Source: Rhynchonema sp. JSB1_4
Taxonomy: Eukaryota > Nematoda > Chromadorea > Monhysterida > Xyalidae
NCBI GenBank assembly: GCA_030248065.1
Contig: JASAMV010008532.1
Location: 27,396-91,395 of the forward strand
Length of the DNA stretch: 64,000 nucleotides
Reading direction: 5' to 3'
Shown piece after piece: positions 42,118 to 53,456 of this stretch. The position numbers and the translations under genes are program-made. Within the stretch, counting starts at the first letter, position 1. Each line of letters starts with the position of its first letter. The notes below the pieces were generated by a model. The model had not been told where the DNA came from. It made no database searches and was given only the letters and a program-made list of their open reading frames with translations.

Positions 42118-45100
42118 ATGGCTTCAAGCTCGAAAGATGACAAACTGAACTCCGATTGTGATGACAATGAAGTGAAACAAATTCGCGACCGTGTTTCGAT
42201 CGATCGTTTGTTGAAGCACCGAAAGTTCAAAAAGGACAAATCGCTGGCGAAACTTGTGCGGTCGACTGCCGTTGAACGACAAGTGGCGCTCATGCAACGG
42301 CTGCTAATGACCCCGTTCATCAAAACTCCGGGCATTCTCAAGGTGCGATTCCATAACACGTGGCACTATTTGATTTTTGATGGTACTGGTTGGGTTCGCG
42401 CCGGGTACATTGCGCTTAACTAGGTATTCTGTCATAAAGAACAGTTTTGTCGCGAAGAAAACGGCAAATAAATAACGTGTTATTGCTTGCAAAATGTGAC
42501 TGTTGTGCCAAACCCAAGCTTTCCTTTCTAGAAAGTTGTCACAAACGATAATGTTGAGGACCGCGCGTGGTTCACAGTCGCTGTTATGGTTAGTGTGTGC
42601 ATGCTGTCCAATAACAGTGGGACATCGGTACCCTCGAAGTGCTGGAGATTGGTGAGATTATGTGTATAACGGGTGAACCAGCGGCGCAACATATCCAGGC
42701 ATATAGCGTCGATCACAAGCGGGATTCACTACAAACAGGATCACCCATCGTATTCGATTGCAAGGCATATATTACAGTGGTCAACTCAAGTGGTCAAATC
42801 ACTTCGTCAATTCATTCCGAACGCCATGAATTATTTCTCGGCCTCACTCGGGGCTGCTGCGAGTTGATGAAGTGATTTGACCACTTCAGTTGACCGCCGT
42901 AATATTTGACGATTGCATACAACGGCATTGAAAAGTACAGTACCGGGTGCAATTCTAGGCTGAAAGTTGGAGTCGGGTGCACGCGCGTGCGAAACAGTGC
43001 AAAAGGCAAAAGTCGAAGTAACACTTCGCGTGCACGCAAAGTTTTGCGCGTGCGCTGCCTATGTTTTAGCACTGGGAAGTTACGTGCACGCGCGTGCACG
43101 CGACTTCAACTCCAGCCTAGAATTGCACCCGGAACTGGATATCAACGATAAGAAAAGTATGAATGCAAAATGAAAAACCTACATATGTATGACCAATCAT
43201 TGCAGGGCATCTACCCTTCAGTGTCAACCCGTCATTTCTACCGACTCGAGGTATTTGACGGAGAGAATTTATTTCGCGGTGAGTCAGTTCAAAAAGTTTT
43301 TACATGCATAGAGTCGTGTTATGTCTAATATTGGCATGGTTATCAGCGTGTGCTTCCCTTGAAGATTGCTGTTTTCGACCGCGCCACATCGAACGCGCGC
43401 AGAAGTGCGCCTTCCTCAAAACGCCGCCGTTTCTGATGTGCGTGCTGCGTTATCGCGTGCTTCGCCGGTCGTTGTCGCCTTGCGATTCAGGCAAATTCAA
43501 TGTTCCACAAACAATGGACGGTCTGAGCGCGCTTCTCGAACGGCAGAATCGTCTGATCCAGTTCGGCGAGCGAATGTTACAGCAAGCGCACGCGCATTCA
43601 ACGCCACTCAACCCGCCCAGACGGCGGAAGAAACCACAATCCGGAAGGAAGAAGGACATGAAGGAGCACGATAAGATACTGGATGAACAAGTGCGCACAC
43701 ACTACCAGCGTGAAGTGACACGCGCTGCAATCGAGGGCGTCAAGAAGAATCGGTGAGTAGCAATGAGATATGTAGTATAATACATAACGGTATTACAGTT
43801 CGCTGAGAGAACCAGGATGCTGCTGTCGACTCAGGCAACGGCAAGCCCGTTATTTGCTCCTTGCAAACACTTGTTTCCGCAACATACAACGGCCGAAAAT
43901 TATAGCGCAATGTGACATTCAGTAAGAAAATTTGCGTCAACACAAATTCAGTGAAAAAATCGGATCGACTGATGTTTGCCAGTTCGCACATGCGAAAATG
44001 TGCACCACAATCTTTTTAAAAGATTTATGTATCTAGACAACCACTGCCGGTGACGGCTAAACCTGCCGAAGGACAAGCGCTCTTCTTAATCCCTTGTTTT
44101 TTGTGGTTTATTATGTTAATGTTTATTTTTTGACAGGGTCGTCGACACATCCGTGCGAAATCGCCTGTATCTCAACATTGACGCTTTTTTCGAGTTCCAA
44201 ACCGATCGTTTGCCGACGGTCAAATCTAGTCTGAATTTCATGCTCTGTCCGGCAAAGGAGTCCACTGAATCGAATGATGGTGAGCGAGCACAAACAGACC
44301 ATTCTTTGATTGAGCTTGTTCTTTTTGTTGAAATTTTACACAATTTTATTGTTTTTCTGCAAATAAAGAGCACGAACACGACACAGTGCAGATATATGGA
44401 CAAACCACTCAAGCACATTCTGAACATTTTGGGTCACTTTTGTCAGTCGCGTTATGCCCACCTATGTATGTATACTACTTTCATCCTGAAGCTCAAGCGT
44501 AAGTTCAAGCCTAGGTCTAAGCCAAAGCTTAACCGTACGGCGCACAGAAATATGTCGGTGGTGATAGTCCCATCTGAACATTCGTATAACCTGATCACAT
44601 TTTATCATTATAAGATTTGCATATTTGTTCAAGTCACCGCTCGTTTACTGCACGCTAGCGCTACCTTGAGGACCTGTTTTAGTCAGGCGTCGTTCGCTGA
44701 ACGAACTCAATTGCAACAGTCGAGTGGAAGTGTGTGGTGAACTGATGCGTCGACTTGTCCATTACGATTGTCTGATGGGTGCCGCGCTCAAAGGTAACGA
44801 CTGGGACAACTATAGGGTATGAGGGACACACGTAAAAGTAGAACTTTGTGCTTCAACTGTTGAAAAACAATAACACATGGAAATGGAACACGCACTAGGC
44901 ATGTATGTAGATGAAACTTATTTTTAGTTGAGCCAATCGGGCGCTTGAAACCTGTTGTGCTTTGGGTGTAAACAGAAAAACAACGCCGACGGACACCTAG
45001 AGCGATATCAAACTCGGTGACCTGACTTACATAAATAGTATTGTCCAATTTTTGTACCAGCGACTAACTGGAGCCTTTCATTTCGACCGGCTTAAAGCTT

Positions 45101-46939
45101 ATGCTCTCCGGCCTAAAATGCACAATGTTTACGCTGGTCGAAACTAGTGGCATCAGTGCATCGCTTAAAACTAATGAAAAAAGTCGCATGTGACTACTGT
45201 AGGAAGACACGTCTGATCCGTTTCAATCGCTTAGGTTTGATATCGCTACGTAGGTATACATACTTAATGCACATTAGGTCCCACACGTGACAACGAATTG
45301 CACTGGTTAATCGCTGGTGATGCGATGGGCGAGTGGCAAATCAGACGACGACGGCAGGGTTTGAAGCGACGTTGTGATTTCGTATGGGTTCATAAGGTTG
45401 GTGTATGGATGTGACTGGGAATGTCCAGTTTCTTTTAATTTGTGATTTCGGCACGGCTGGATAGGCATATAGCACTAAATGAACAGCGTGATATCTTGAT
45501 CTCATTTTGGTATGTACTATGTATAAGCAGTGAGGCTGCCGTTCCACAATGGGATGGACAAATGGGTTGGCCTGTGGCTCAAATTTTCATGATCAAAATG
45601 TTTCCTTTGCCTTTTTCACGCTGATCTTCTAGGTTAATTTTTGTAAGCTAACAAGCCAGAACAAAAGGTTCGCTGAACCTCCGCTTCGCAAAGAGACGCG
45701 ATTTGGATCCAGTCACTTATTGACCACAATACTGTTGTGGTTGACGAAATTGACTTGCATTTTTAGTCACGTCTCACTCAGCTGGTGCAGCGTGGCATCT
45801 ACTCGGCGTTGGAGCCCGAGTTAATGGAAGCCGTCAACGACAAATACTTCACGACACCACTTTACGTTTCAAGATCGAAGTTGGTTTGATTGCAGATTGA
45901 TTCCAGGTTGAAGTTTATGTGGTTGACCGATTCAAGTGCGGACTACAGTATTATGCTCCGTTTAATTTTCTCTACCAAGAATCTCGGATTCAACAATGTG
46001 AACTCGCCGTGTCTTCGACCATTCCCTCTGTATTCACAGGCGGTAGAGGCGGAGTTCACCAGGACATCGTCAGTGCGAATGCACCATAGATGGCCATGTC
46101 ACCCAAAACACGCATACGAGCTGGTTTGCGATTTCAGTATCACGATATACAAATGACAACACATGCTGGGTACTTCTACCCCGTTCACAGGAACTGCGCA
46201 CGCAACTCGGGTGCTTGTGAATCCGAGCCTGCGATGTTCATCCGCCCGTTTCCAGCGAAGATGAATATGTTCCACGAAGGTACACCGATGCATCGCTGCC
46301 ATAAATACGTGCTGTTGGACGAAGTCGCACGCAATATGTACGCCATCACCGCTGATGTTTCATGTTACGGTCAAGAAGGTTTGCTGCGAATCAATGAAGA
46401 TCACCCGATGCGTGATGCAATGTACGAAACGACAAATGGGCTTATGATTCAGGTTTGAGACGGTTTTTTGGGGTTAGATGCGCTGCTTTTCAGTCTTTAG
46501 TGAGGTCACACGCAGCGGGGACTCTTGATTACTCATGATGTGCAGATTTCATGATTTGTTCGTTAAATTTAAAATGTGCTTCAGACCAGCAGCCCGTCTG
46601 ATAAGGGCACATTTTCAAGTTTGTACCACCTGCATATCACCCACCACAACGGCCTGATTCAGCTTTTCAACAAAAATGGTCGCTTGAAAACCTACGTGCG
46701 ATGTGGACGCCAGCTTGGAGTCCAAGGCTGTGTGCAAGAGCGTCTTTCTCAGGTGCTCATCAATCCGCGAACGGGCGACATTTTTGCCGCCTTTGACCAG
46801 TCGAGTGAACTAAAACCAGGTTTATCAAACGTTTATTTTTGAAAATTTGACTGTTTGGAATCCGACTTGCCTTGCAGCGGTCACGTCATTTTTTCCAGCA
46901 GACTGTCAAGGCCCAACGCACTCACACACATCAGAATAA
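42118..46939 (+). CDS. Unidentified ten-exon protein, about 581 aa
   Basis: Exons 42118-42342, 43206-43278, 43347-43752, 44137-44279, 44369-44465, 44687-44816, 45767-45879, 46191-46452, 46585-46819 and 46878-46939 total 1,746 bp and keep one frame throughout with consensus splice sites, strong evidence of a real gene. Recognisable stretches: a charged N-terminus (RLLKHRKFKKDKSLAKLVRS), YPSVSTRHFYRLEVFDGENL, a helical segment LSALLERQNRLIQFGERMLQ, a basic NLS-like PPRRRKKPQSGRKK, then RLTQLVQRGIYSALEPELME, a cysteine/His-bearing MHRCHKYVLLDEVARNMYA, and a possible beta-rich end (HITHHNGLIQLFNKNGRLKT, VLINPRTGDIFAAFDQ). No signal peptide or membrane helix is seen. I do not recognise the family. 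The start follows a TTTTTTTTTCAG acceptor by 39 bases. Introns contain several foldback elements. Confidence 0.75.
42762..42909. repeat. Hairpin element in an intron of the 581-aa gene
   Basis: The left arm TTACAGTGGTCAACTCAAGT, then GGTCAAATCACTTCGTCAA, pairs with the right arm TTGATGAAGTGATTTGACC, then ACTTCAGTTGACCGCCGTAA. The loop of about 70 bases contains CATTCCGAACGCCATG. Confidence 0.55.
42944..43136. repeat. TIR element with CCGGGTGCAATTCTAGGCTG ends
   Basis: CCGGGTGCAATTCTAGGCTG and the inner GTCGGGTGCACGCGCGTGC are mirrored by GCACGCGCGTGCACGCGAC and CAGCCTAGAATTGCACCCGG. The arms are about 50 bp. It is non-coding and lies in the same intron as 42,762-42,909. Confidence 0.65.
44488..44532. 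repeat. Short degenerate (AAGCCT) hexamer run
   Basis: AAGCTCAAGCGTAAGTTCAA then GCCTAGGTCTAAGCCAAAGC resembles the arrays at 27,062 and 40,918. It is intronic. Confidence 0.4.
45076..45151. repeat. Hairpin mini-element of the TTTCGACCAGCGTA family
   Basis: CCTTTCATTTCGACCGGCTT pairs with TACGCTGGTCGAAACTAGTG. It is the longest-looped of the five copies and is intronic to the 581-aa gene. Confidence 0.5.
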
Positions 46940-47260
46940 GTGTTATCAGTGAATTTCATTGAAATCAAATTACTCGCGTTGATTCGATTCAATCGCTAAT
47001 TTTGACACCGGCCCAATCTCAACAGGGCAGGTGTGCCAACATTGCTCGTCAACCACTTTGCAATTAGCCGTAACATTCCAGGCTTGTACTACATTCCCGC
47101 GTCCTGTTTCCTGGCGGACCAAAGCGTTCAACAAGTACGACAACAAGTGAAAGAAACCCCGACAAAACCGATCTCAATGCTGCCCATTCCGATTGACAAC
47201 AAGTGTGCAAGGCGGTGGCCTGGCCGGGCAACCTATTAGACGGAAAGAAAGGTTCGTTGG
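46940..47260. other. Downstream flank of the 581-aa gene, no certain gene
   Basis: A 68-codon frame (47,033-47,239) follows a TCAACAG acceptor-like site and reads plausibly (NIPGLYYIPASCFLADQ), but has no partner exon that I could identify. Confidence 0.3.
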
Positions 47261-47990
47261 CAGGTCCTTCCCCCCCTCCTCGTCAACCTAGCAACCGCAA
47301 CCAACAGGGGCGCTTTCTCCTCCTTCTCCCTTCTTAGCTCCTTTTTTTTTTTTATCTCTCCCCACTACCAATATCATGAACAAATGGCCCGCCTAAAACA
47401 CCAAACTCAAATACAAAACAACACAACCACAACTCCCCCCGCCCCTCACTCTCTCCCTGCCACTCTTCGCTCTCCCTACCCTCACTATGGAGACCAGCGC
47501 CCGCCCCCCACCTGGGCCTGGCCGCCCACCCGCACCCACCCGCCTCCCGCCTGACCCCCCCCCCCCCACATCTTTGCCATTACCCACTCACCCCCCTATC
47601 ACGCCGCCGCCCCCCCCCCCCACAAACACCCAAAAACCCCAGAAACCAACCAGCAGATAGATAGTAGCGGACCACCCACACACCTACCACCACAACAAAC
47701 CACAACCACTCACCATCACTACCTCCCCCCCCCCCACACTCCCACCCCACTAAAGCTCTTGCAAATCAAAAAAGCCCCGCTACACCGGTTTCCGCAAACA
47801 AAAGAAACAAAAAGGGCCCAAAAACAACAAGACAACTCCCGCCGGGCACCCCCCATTTCCGCGCCCTCACACGAAAACCAACCTATTGCTACACACACAA
47901 ACTTCAGGGCAGAAAAGGGGAGGGGCACCAACCCCCGCGGCCGAAACGGGCGGAAAGAAGAAAGAAAAAAAAATTAGGGGCGAAGGGGCG
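47261..47990. other. Strongly C/A-skewed low-complexity tract
   Basis: For about 700 bases the plus strand is dominated by C and A, with many C homopolymers (CCCCCCCC) and few G until about 47,900. It matches no repeat in the window and breaks local composition abruptly. It may be a real polypyrimidine/polypurine region or low-quality consensus sequence. Confidence 0.55.
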
Positions 47991-48968
47991 AGAAATGTGT
48001 CCAATAAGTAATGCACCACGCTTAAGGATAGGCGGCGTCAAATTGTGATGCAATGGTAACGGTTGTTGCAAAACTGATGTTTCACGGCTCCCAATTACTT
48101 GTTAGTACACATTAGCGCATTTACATATGCAAAAGCGTAACAGTTCGTTAGAGGTACACATTTTTGTACGTTGGTCTGTGAACGTGACAAAATCAATTGT
48201 TGTGCATTTCGAGTTGTGAAATCTTCGTCCTTGGGGACCCATGCAGCGCACCGTTGTATGAGTCATGTGCGCAGCAGACAGGTTTTCTTGCTGCAAACAG
48301 TTGAATTTCTTCTGTGGATTTGAACTGGACGACCAAAATGGTTCAATATTTCACACGCCTTTTACAGGATGTATTAGGGCACTGGAGCGTAATGGCTGCG
48401 CATGCCTGTTGTGTGCTGAAACCGATACTACAGTGTCATTGCTTGACGAAACAAACGGTGGTAATGCACAAAGGTGAACAAACTGCTTTTAGGAACACTG
48501 ACACCCGTTCAGTTTTTGGTCTTTATTTACCGTTTGTCTTCAATGACCCATCTACTCGCGAAAAAATTGTCGTATTCAAACTACTGATGTTGATCATTGA
48601 CCTCGTCATTGCCGTTTTTGACGCGGTTTGTTCATTGCCCACGTGGCCGCGGCAGTTTACATCATTTCTGATCCAATCTCGTCTCGCATTTTCATCTCGC
48701 TGCTGCTTGTTTTTAGGCTCATGCTGTTCAAGCCGTCATCGAGGGCTTCGATGCTCTGGTTCGACTGTTGGGCGTGGTCAGACGTCTGATGCGTTGGGCC
48801 AGCACTCCTCCCCGGCCTGAATAAAGAGGTGCGATATACTGTTTGGTCATTTGTATAATTGCGTAACTTCTTGTCGGAGACCGACCGGCAACTCAAAAAT
48901 GAAAGAAAGAGAATAAAAAAAATTTTTTTTTCAAATTTTGTTTCCGATGCGTTAGTGTGTACGCCGAC
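47991..48968. other. Region with an open frame but no confirmed gene
   Basis: The plus-strand frame 48,314-48,820 (168 codons) includes MVQYFTRLLQDVLGHWSVMA and a hydrophobic stretch, VFKLLMLIIDLVIAVFDAV. I cannot place splice sites around it that connect to another exon, so I leave it uncalled. Confidence 0.3.
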
Positions 48969-49203
48969 CAGAGGTCGCAATCGGGCCCGGTTTTGGCCGG
49001 CCCGGCCCGGCCCGGCCCGGCCCGAACCCCCAAACATCCGGTCCGGCCCGAATTTTTTGGCTCATACTTTAACCGAATTTTTCCCATAATTTTTGCGATT
49101 TTTTTCAGCACATTTTTTTGGTTGAAAGCAACGGTGTTGCAGGTGGTGGGGGTCCCCCTAGGTACAGTGCAGCCCGTCCGGGCCGGCCCGATTGCGACCT
49201 CTG
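48969..49203. mobile_element. hAT-like element (CAGAGGTCGC family), short copy
   Basis: CAGAGGTCGCAATCGGGCCC and GGCCCGATTGCGACCTCTG are the ends, with perfect 8-bp duplications ACGCCGAC at 48,961-48,968 and 49,204-49,211. The interior retains ATTTTTTGGCTCATACTTTA and a remnant of a nested CAGGTGGTGGGGGTCC piece. At 235 bp it is a deletion derivative of 25,089-26,451. Confidence 0.9.
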
Positions 49204-49250
49204 ACGCCGACATGCACGTCCAATTTTCTTTCTGGTTTTGTCTTAGGCTT

Positions 49251-49335
49251 ACCGTAAAAACCTAAATAGAAGGGGGCTCTATTAATTCAGTGACCCAATT
49301 CGGGGGGGGGCTCTCCAACGGGGGGGATTCCGGGG
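49251..49335. mobile_element. Truncated mariner-like MITE (CCGTAAAAACC family)
   Basis: CCGTAAAAACCTAAATAGAA then GGGGGCTCTATTAATTCAGTG starts the element, which stops within about 85 bases beside the exon at 49,336. Confidence 0.65.
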
Positions 49336-49593
49336 GGCAGTGCTGAATTTAGATACCCGTACGTACACCTGCTGGATGACGGAGAGCAGGGCGACAGATA
49401 CAAATGGGTGCACATGCACGACGCCACCGCGCAGTACATCCAAAACTCGAACGCAAACGAGAAACGAAAAGTGCTGCGACAGCTGTTCAACATATTCGGC
49501 TGCGATTATCGCAAATACGTCGAACCGCTGAGCATCGATGAGGAACACAACGGTAGGCCGTCGGAAGACTACGACCCATCCAAGTCACCGTAA
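49336..49593 (+). CDS. C-terminal exon of an unidentified protein
   Basis: After a GAATTTAG acceptor the frame reads YPYVHLLDDGEQGDRYKWVH, then MHDATAQYIQNSNANEKRKV, LRQLFNIFGCDYRKYVEPL and DYDPSKSP, ending with TAA. Codon use and charge pattern look like real coding sequence. An alternative ending uses a donor at AACG|GTAGGC (about 49,551). The exon begins right after a truncated MITE. No upstream exon was identified, and the family is not recognised. Confidence 0.55.
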   Translation, partial: GSAEFRYPYVHLLDDGEQGDRYKWVHMHDATAQYIQNSNANEKRKVLRQLFNIFGCDYRKYVEPLSIDEEHNGRPSEDYDPSKSP

Positions 49594-49619
49594 AAGGTAT
49601 GTGTGATTAATACGATGAG

Positions 49620-50110
49620 ATTAATAATTGAGAACGATAATTTGTGTGTTTTCTGTTTTTACGCGTCTTTTCGCTATATTTTTCATCGTGACTTTTTGTT
49701 TGTCGCTCAATTTTTGTCCCTTGTCGGTGATCTCACCAATTATCAAATTGTGCGCGATCATATAATTTGTATGTACATAACACAGAGATTTAAATGAACA
49801 CCACAGTTTGTTCTTTCTGGTTGCTACGGTTCTTTTTTCATGCTGGCTTTTTCTTTATCGCTGAAATTTGTGGTCCATCGCGATGTTTTTATGAATGATT
49901 AAATTGTGCGCGATCTTTTCATTTCAATGTAACACAGGCTAAAGTGAAAACCATAATTTGTGGCTGGTCCGTTACGTTTTTTTGCTGTTTTTCTTCCCGA
50001 CTTTTCCTTTGTCGCTCAATTTTTGTGCTTGCAAACTTGTGAATAATCAAATGGTGCACGATCCTTTTATTTGTTTGTCTCGGGTCAAGTCTGTACGAAT
50101 ATCCACATAA
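49620..50110. repeat. Three decayed tandem units of about 150 bp
   Basis: The word AAATTGTGCGCGATC recurs at about 49,745, 49,900 and, altered, 50,049. TTTGTCGCTCAATTTTTGT and TTTTTCATGCTGGC-type words precede each. The spacing is near 150 bp. There is no coding potential. Confidence 0.5.
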
Positions 50111-50439
50111 CTATAGTATGAACACAAGTTTATCACAATGAATGAACACATTAACAGGAAGCTGATTGTACTTTGTTGTGTATCCGTATGCATCATACAC
50201 ATCGGTGTAATAAAACCCACACTGTATCACGGTCGCGCAGTGTGCAAACTTTTGGGCCACCCTACCCTAAAGTGAGATTAGGGGCGATGTGCACAAGGTG
50301 CAAGCGGTGCAAGTCGAAAATGAACCGTTTGCATAGGGGCGAGCTATACTTTACGTGCGCCCGTAATTCGCCCCTTCTCGCCCGTCTCGCCCGTCTCGCC
50401 CGTCGGGATGATTGGCCAAAGGGGCCAGCGGGGTGGAGA

Positions 50440-50920
50440 GCGTGTTTTTAAAAAAAACATTCGCTCCCCCCCCCCTCCAAACCCAAAAGAAGCAGAACAG
50501 GAACATTAAAGGGCCCGCCCAAGCAAACCAAAAAAAAAGTCGGCTCATGAGGGCGGGGCGGGACAATACACACACTATCCACCCTCCCCCCGCGCCACGC
50601 GGCGCGGTGGGCGCGCGCGCCCTGCGGCCGGTTCCCCGGCGGCGCCACAACCACCCGAAAGAGGGGAGGGAAAAGGGAGGGGGGGGGGGTGAGCGCCCCC
50701 CCACCCCCCCCCCCCCCCCCCCCCCCCCCCGCCGGGCGCGCCCCCCCCCCCACCCACACAATAAAATATCAGGGGGGGGGCCCCCCAAACCAAAGAAAGG
50801 ACCGCCCCCCCCTGTCCGGTGGTGCAACCTCTCCACCCCACCCCCCCCCCCCCCCCCCACCCCCCTCCCCCCCCCCCCCCCCCCCCCCCCCACCGTTTCG
50901 AAAATTCCGCACAACGACTG
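50440..50920. other. C-homopolymer-rich low-complexity tract
   Basis: There are long runs of C (up to about 25), A-rich interruptions and GGGGGGGG runs. The poly-Gly and poly-Pro frames on both strands come from these runs. It resembles the tract at 47,261-47,990 and directly precedes the exon at 50,936. Confidence 0.6.
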
Positions 50921-50935
50921 ATGTCATTATTCCAG

Positions 50936-51748
50936 ATTACGTCCATTCAGTTTCATCGTTTGGAGCTGCCCGATTTGCCAGACATGGTGCCGACACCGAT
51001 TCTACTTGGTGCTTACCGTACTCTGTTGTTGTTTCATGGTACAGAGGTGGACTTGTGGGTGCTGCGCAGATGCTCTTGGTCAGATAATCCAACCGAGACC
51101 AAGGCGAGGTAGACAATAAATATATTTCTCGTTTTGGATCGTAATGTTTTGCTCATGGTGCTTGATAATCGTACAACGCTTGTAACCACGCTTTGAGATA
51201 TTGATAGGTAATGTAAAGTGCCAGCTTCAGTATTCCAGATGAAGAGGTTTAGCCTGCAGGCGTCTGCAGGATTCATCGATTTCTCATGCGGACGTGCGCG
51301 GGCTTCACTGGTTTCGTCTCTCACCCGCAAGCAGTCAGTCTTAGCAGCATCGCCAAGATTTACAGCTGGCACTGTTATGTAGCTTAACCTTGAAAGTACC
51401 CTGAAATTCGAAATTTAGGAATTTGTTTGTTCGTATATCACACCTTCATTTTGCAGCTGCACGAAAGACGTCTGGTGTCATGTCGACATGCAGGCGTTGT
51501 TGGACGCGTTCCTCCGCCGATGCGCGCATTCGCCCTCCTATTTGGGCATTCAATTTGTCAAACACAAATCACTGGCAGATCTGTTCGGTTGCGAAGTGAA
51601 ACGAATGTGGCTGCATCCTGGCGGTGTGATCGTTATGAAAGTGCTGTTGACTTTCCGAACCGATGTTTCATGCGGCGCAGTGCTCAAGTGCAACATATCG
51701 CAGACGTTGGATCGTATTGTGAAATGTGACGGTGGAGGGAAGACATAG
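50936..51748 (+). CDS. Unidentified protein, two C-terminal exons
   Basis: Exon 50936-51078 (after TTATTCCAG) encodes SIQFHRLELPDLPDMVPTPI, then LLGAYRTLLLFHGTEVDLWV. It ends two bases into a codon and joins in phase to exon 51457-51748 (after TTTTGCAG), which encodes DVWCHVDMQALLDAFLRRCA, LGIQFVKHKSLADLFGCEVK and MWLHPGGVIVMKVLLTFRTD and stops at TAG. Phase agreement supports one gene. The upstream part is lost in, or beyond, the C-rich tract. The family is not recognised. Confidence 0.5.
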
Positions 51749-52620
51749 GCTCTTGAAAACGAATGGTCTTTCTTAACACTGTGTTCTACCTGACTTGAAG
51801 CTGCCATAAGCAAGGATTGGATAAAAAAGACTTGCGAAGAATGAAAAAAGCACTGGATGAAAGCAGTTTCTCGGTAGTGCACCCACTCGACAAAATTCTT
51901 TATCCGGTGCTGTGATCTTGTGATGCGTTTATCAGCAGTGCCCAATTTGTCATGCACATCAGTGTGCACGGTCGCACCACCACGATCACTAGCACGATGC
52001 GCACGTGTGGCGTTTAAGCGCAGCAACCAGGTTGCAGCACATTTTGTGACGCCGTCAATGAGACCTGCGCATCATACAATGGACTTGGGCCTGGCATTGG
52101 GAACCACAGGAGATGGCACTGATAATTTTCGAACCCATACCCACCCGCTGCAGCATTGCTTTGGAGTCGTATAGACGATTTAGTTCGACCAACGTAAAAA
52201 TGGCACCAGGTCGAATAAGACGCATTGGACAAAGACCCACATCAGACGAGCTTCACGCCTTCTATTATATCTATTTATATGATGTTTCAATTAGCATCCA
52301 GACTCGTATCTTAGACCTAACAAATGCCATATGTTCACGTTTGTATTCTACGCTCCACACCTGGTGCGTAATGCCATATGGATAGCTGCGCGACCATTTT
52401 CATTGCTCGGCGTCTGGGCTAAGGGTACAATGGTCAATTCAAGCGGTCGACTCTCGTCGTCAACCTAAACGGCCCTAAATGAGCGCAAGAAATTGGGAGT
52501 TGACAACAAGAGTTGATGATCTGACTCGACAGTGCAATGTGTAGCGCTGTGGAGTGTAAAGCAGTGTGTGTCCGGACGGTTGCATGGGCATATAACTGCA
52601 ACTTTGAACCGCAGCCAGAC
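51749..52620. other. Intergenic with rep-like sequence
   Basis: A copy of the TATCCAGTGCT element (GCAAGGATTGGATAAAAAAG ... CTTTATCCGGTGCTG) spans 51,808-51,912. A short TTAGTTCGACCAACGTAAAA word at about 52,180 resembles half of the hairpin mini-elements. No gene is seen. Confidence 0.4.
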
Positions 52621-52627
52621 CGCATTC

Positions 52628-52700
52628 CCGTAGCTCAGTTGGTAGAGCAACCGGCTGTCCGGGACTGGTGGTCGTAGGTTCGAGTCATTCCGGGAGCATA
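52628..52700 (+). repeat. tRNA-like SINE head
   Basis: CCGTAGCTCAGTTGGTAGAG (A box) and GTAGGTTCGAGTCATTCC (B box) lie 40 bases apart; TCCCG pairs with CGGGA as an acceptor remnant. The anticodon arm (ACCGG, then CTGTCCGGGA, CTGGT) has a loop of ten instead of seven bases. GTCCxGxACTGGTGG is shared with 61,972-62,045, so both belong to one tRNA-derived family rather than to functional tRNA genes. Confidence 0.55.
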
Positions 52701-53456
52701 CGCTTGGTGTGGCGGTTCAGAGTTCAAAATTGGTGAGCCCAAGTTGAGATGAACCAACCCTCAGTTACGGCTAAGAAGCCGGTCTGGGGTCAGACCTTTT
52801 GAAAGAGGGAGGTGGCGCTGCCGTATGGGACACGAAGAACGTATTTCTCTTTCATTAGAACGTGGACGAAGGGAACAAAGCAGTCAACCGCAACGAAAAG
52901 TGACATGAGCCGGTGGACCGACTATACATACAGTACCACAGCCCAGACTTCGTTTCTGAGTAATCAAATATGGGAAAATCTCGCAGAATACTATTGTGAG
53001 ATAATGCGGTTATGTCAAAAACGAACGTTCTGTTGTGATGTGAGATAAAGCAGTTGTGCGGGTGTGACGCATTGGTTATCAAGCATCTATCCAGGAGGTC
53101 CGCCTGACCACCCGGAACGAAGTTATATAGATGACCAGCCACAGAAACCAATAAATTGATTCAGACTTAAAAAAAGTGTTACAGCATTACAGGGTGTTCT
53201 AAAACTCTCGTGAGCAGCATGGTCTGCTCACGACATTCCTCGCAAACAAAGCACGGTTCTAGTCTTTAAACATAAATAGCACATCGATGGACGTACTGAA
53301 AATGGACCATGTGAAGTCTGGTCTCAATTATGAAGTACAGTTTCCCAGCCAGCGTTTCGGTCTGCAAATAATAAGATGCACAACAAGGATGCGCCTTGAG
53401 ACCATACATGGCCAGATAGCGGTGCGGTTGTGGAGCGCGATGTGCAACCCCCATTT

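Noticed and set aside
43366..43674. Alternative frame of 102 codons overlapping exon 3 of the 581-aa gene
   Set aside because: Phases of the neighbouring exons agree only with the other frame (43,347-43,752).
50351..50946. Poly-Gly and poly-Pro frames of 100-190 codons
   Set aside because: Homopolymer C/G runs explain them; composition is not protein-like, and the tract may be an artefact.
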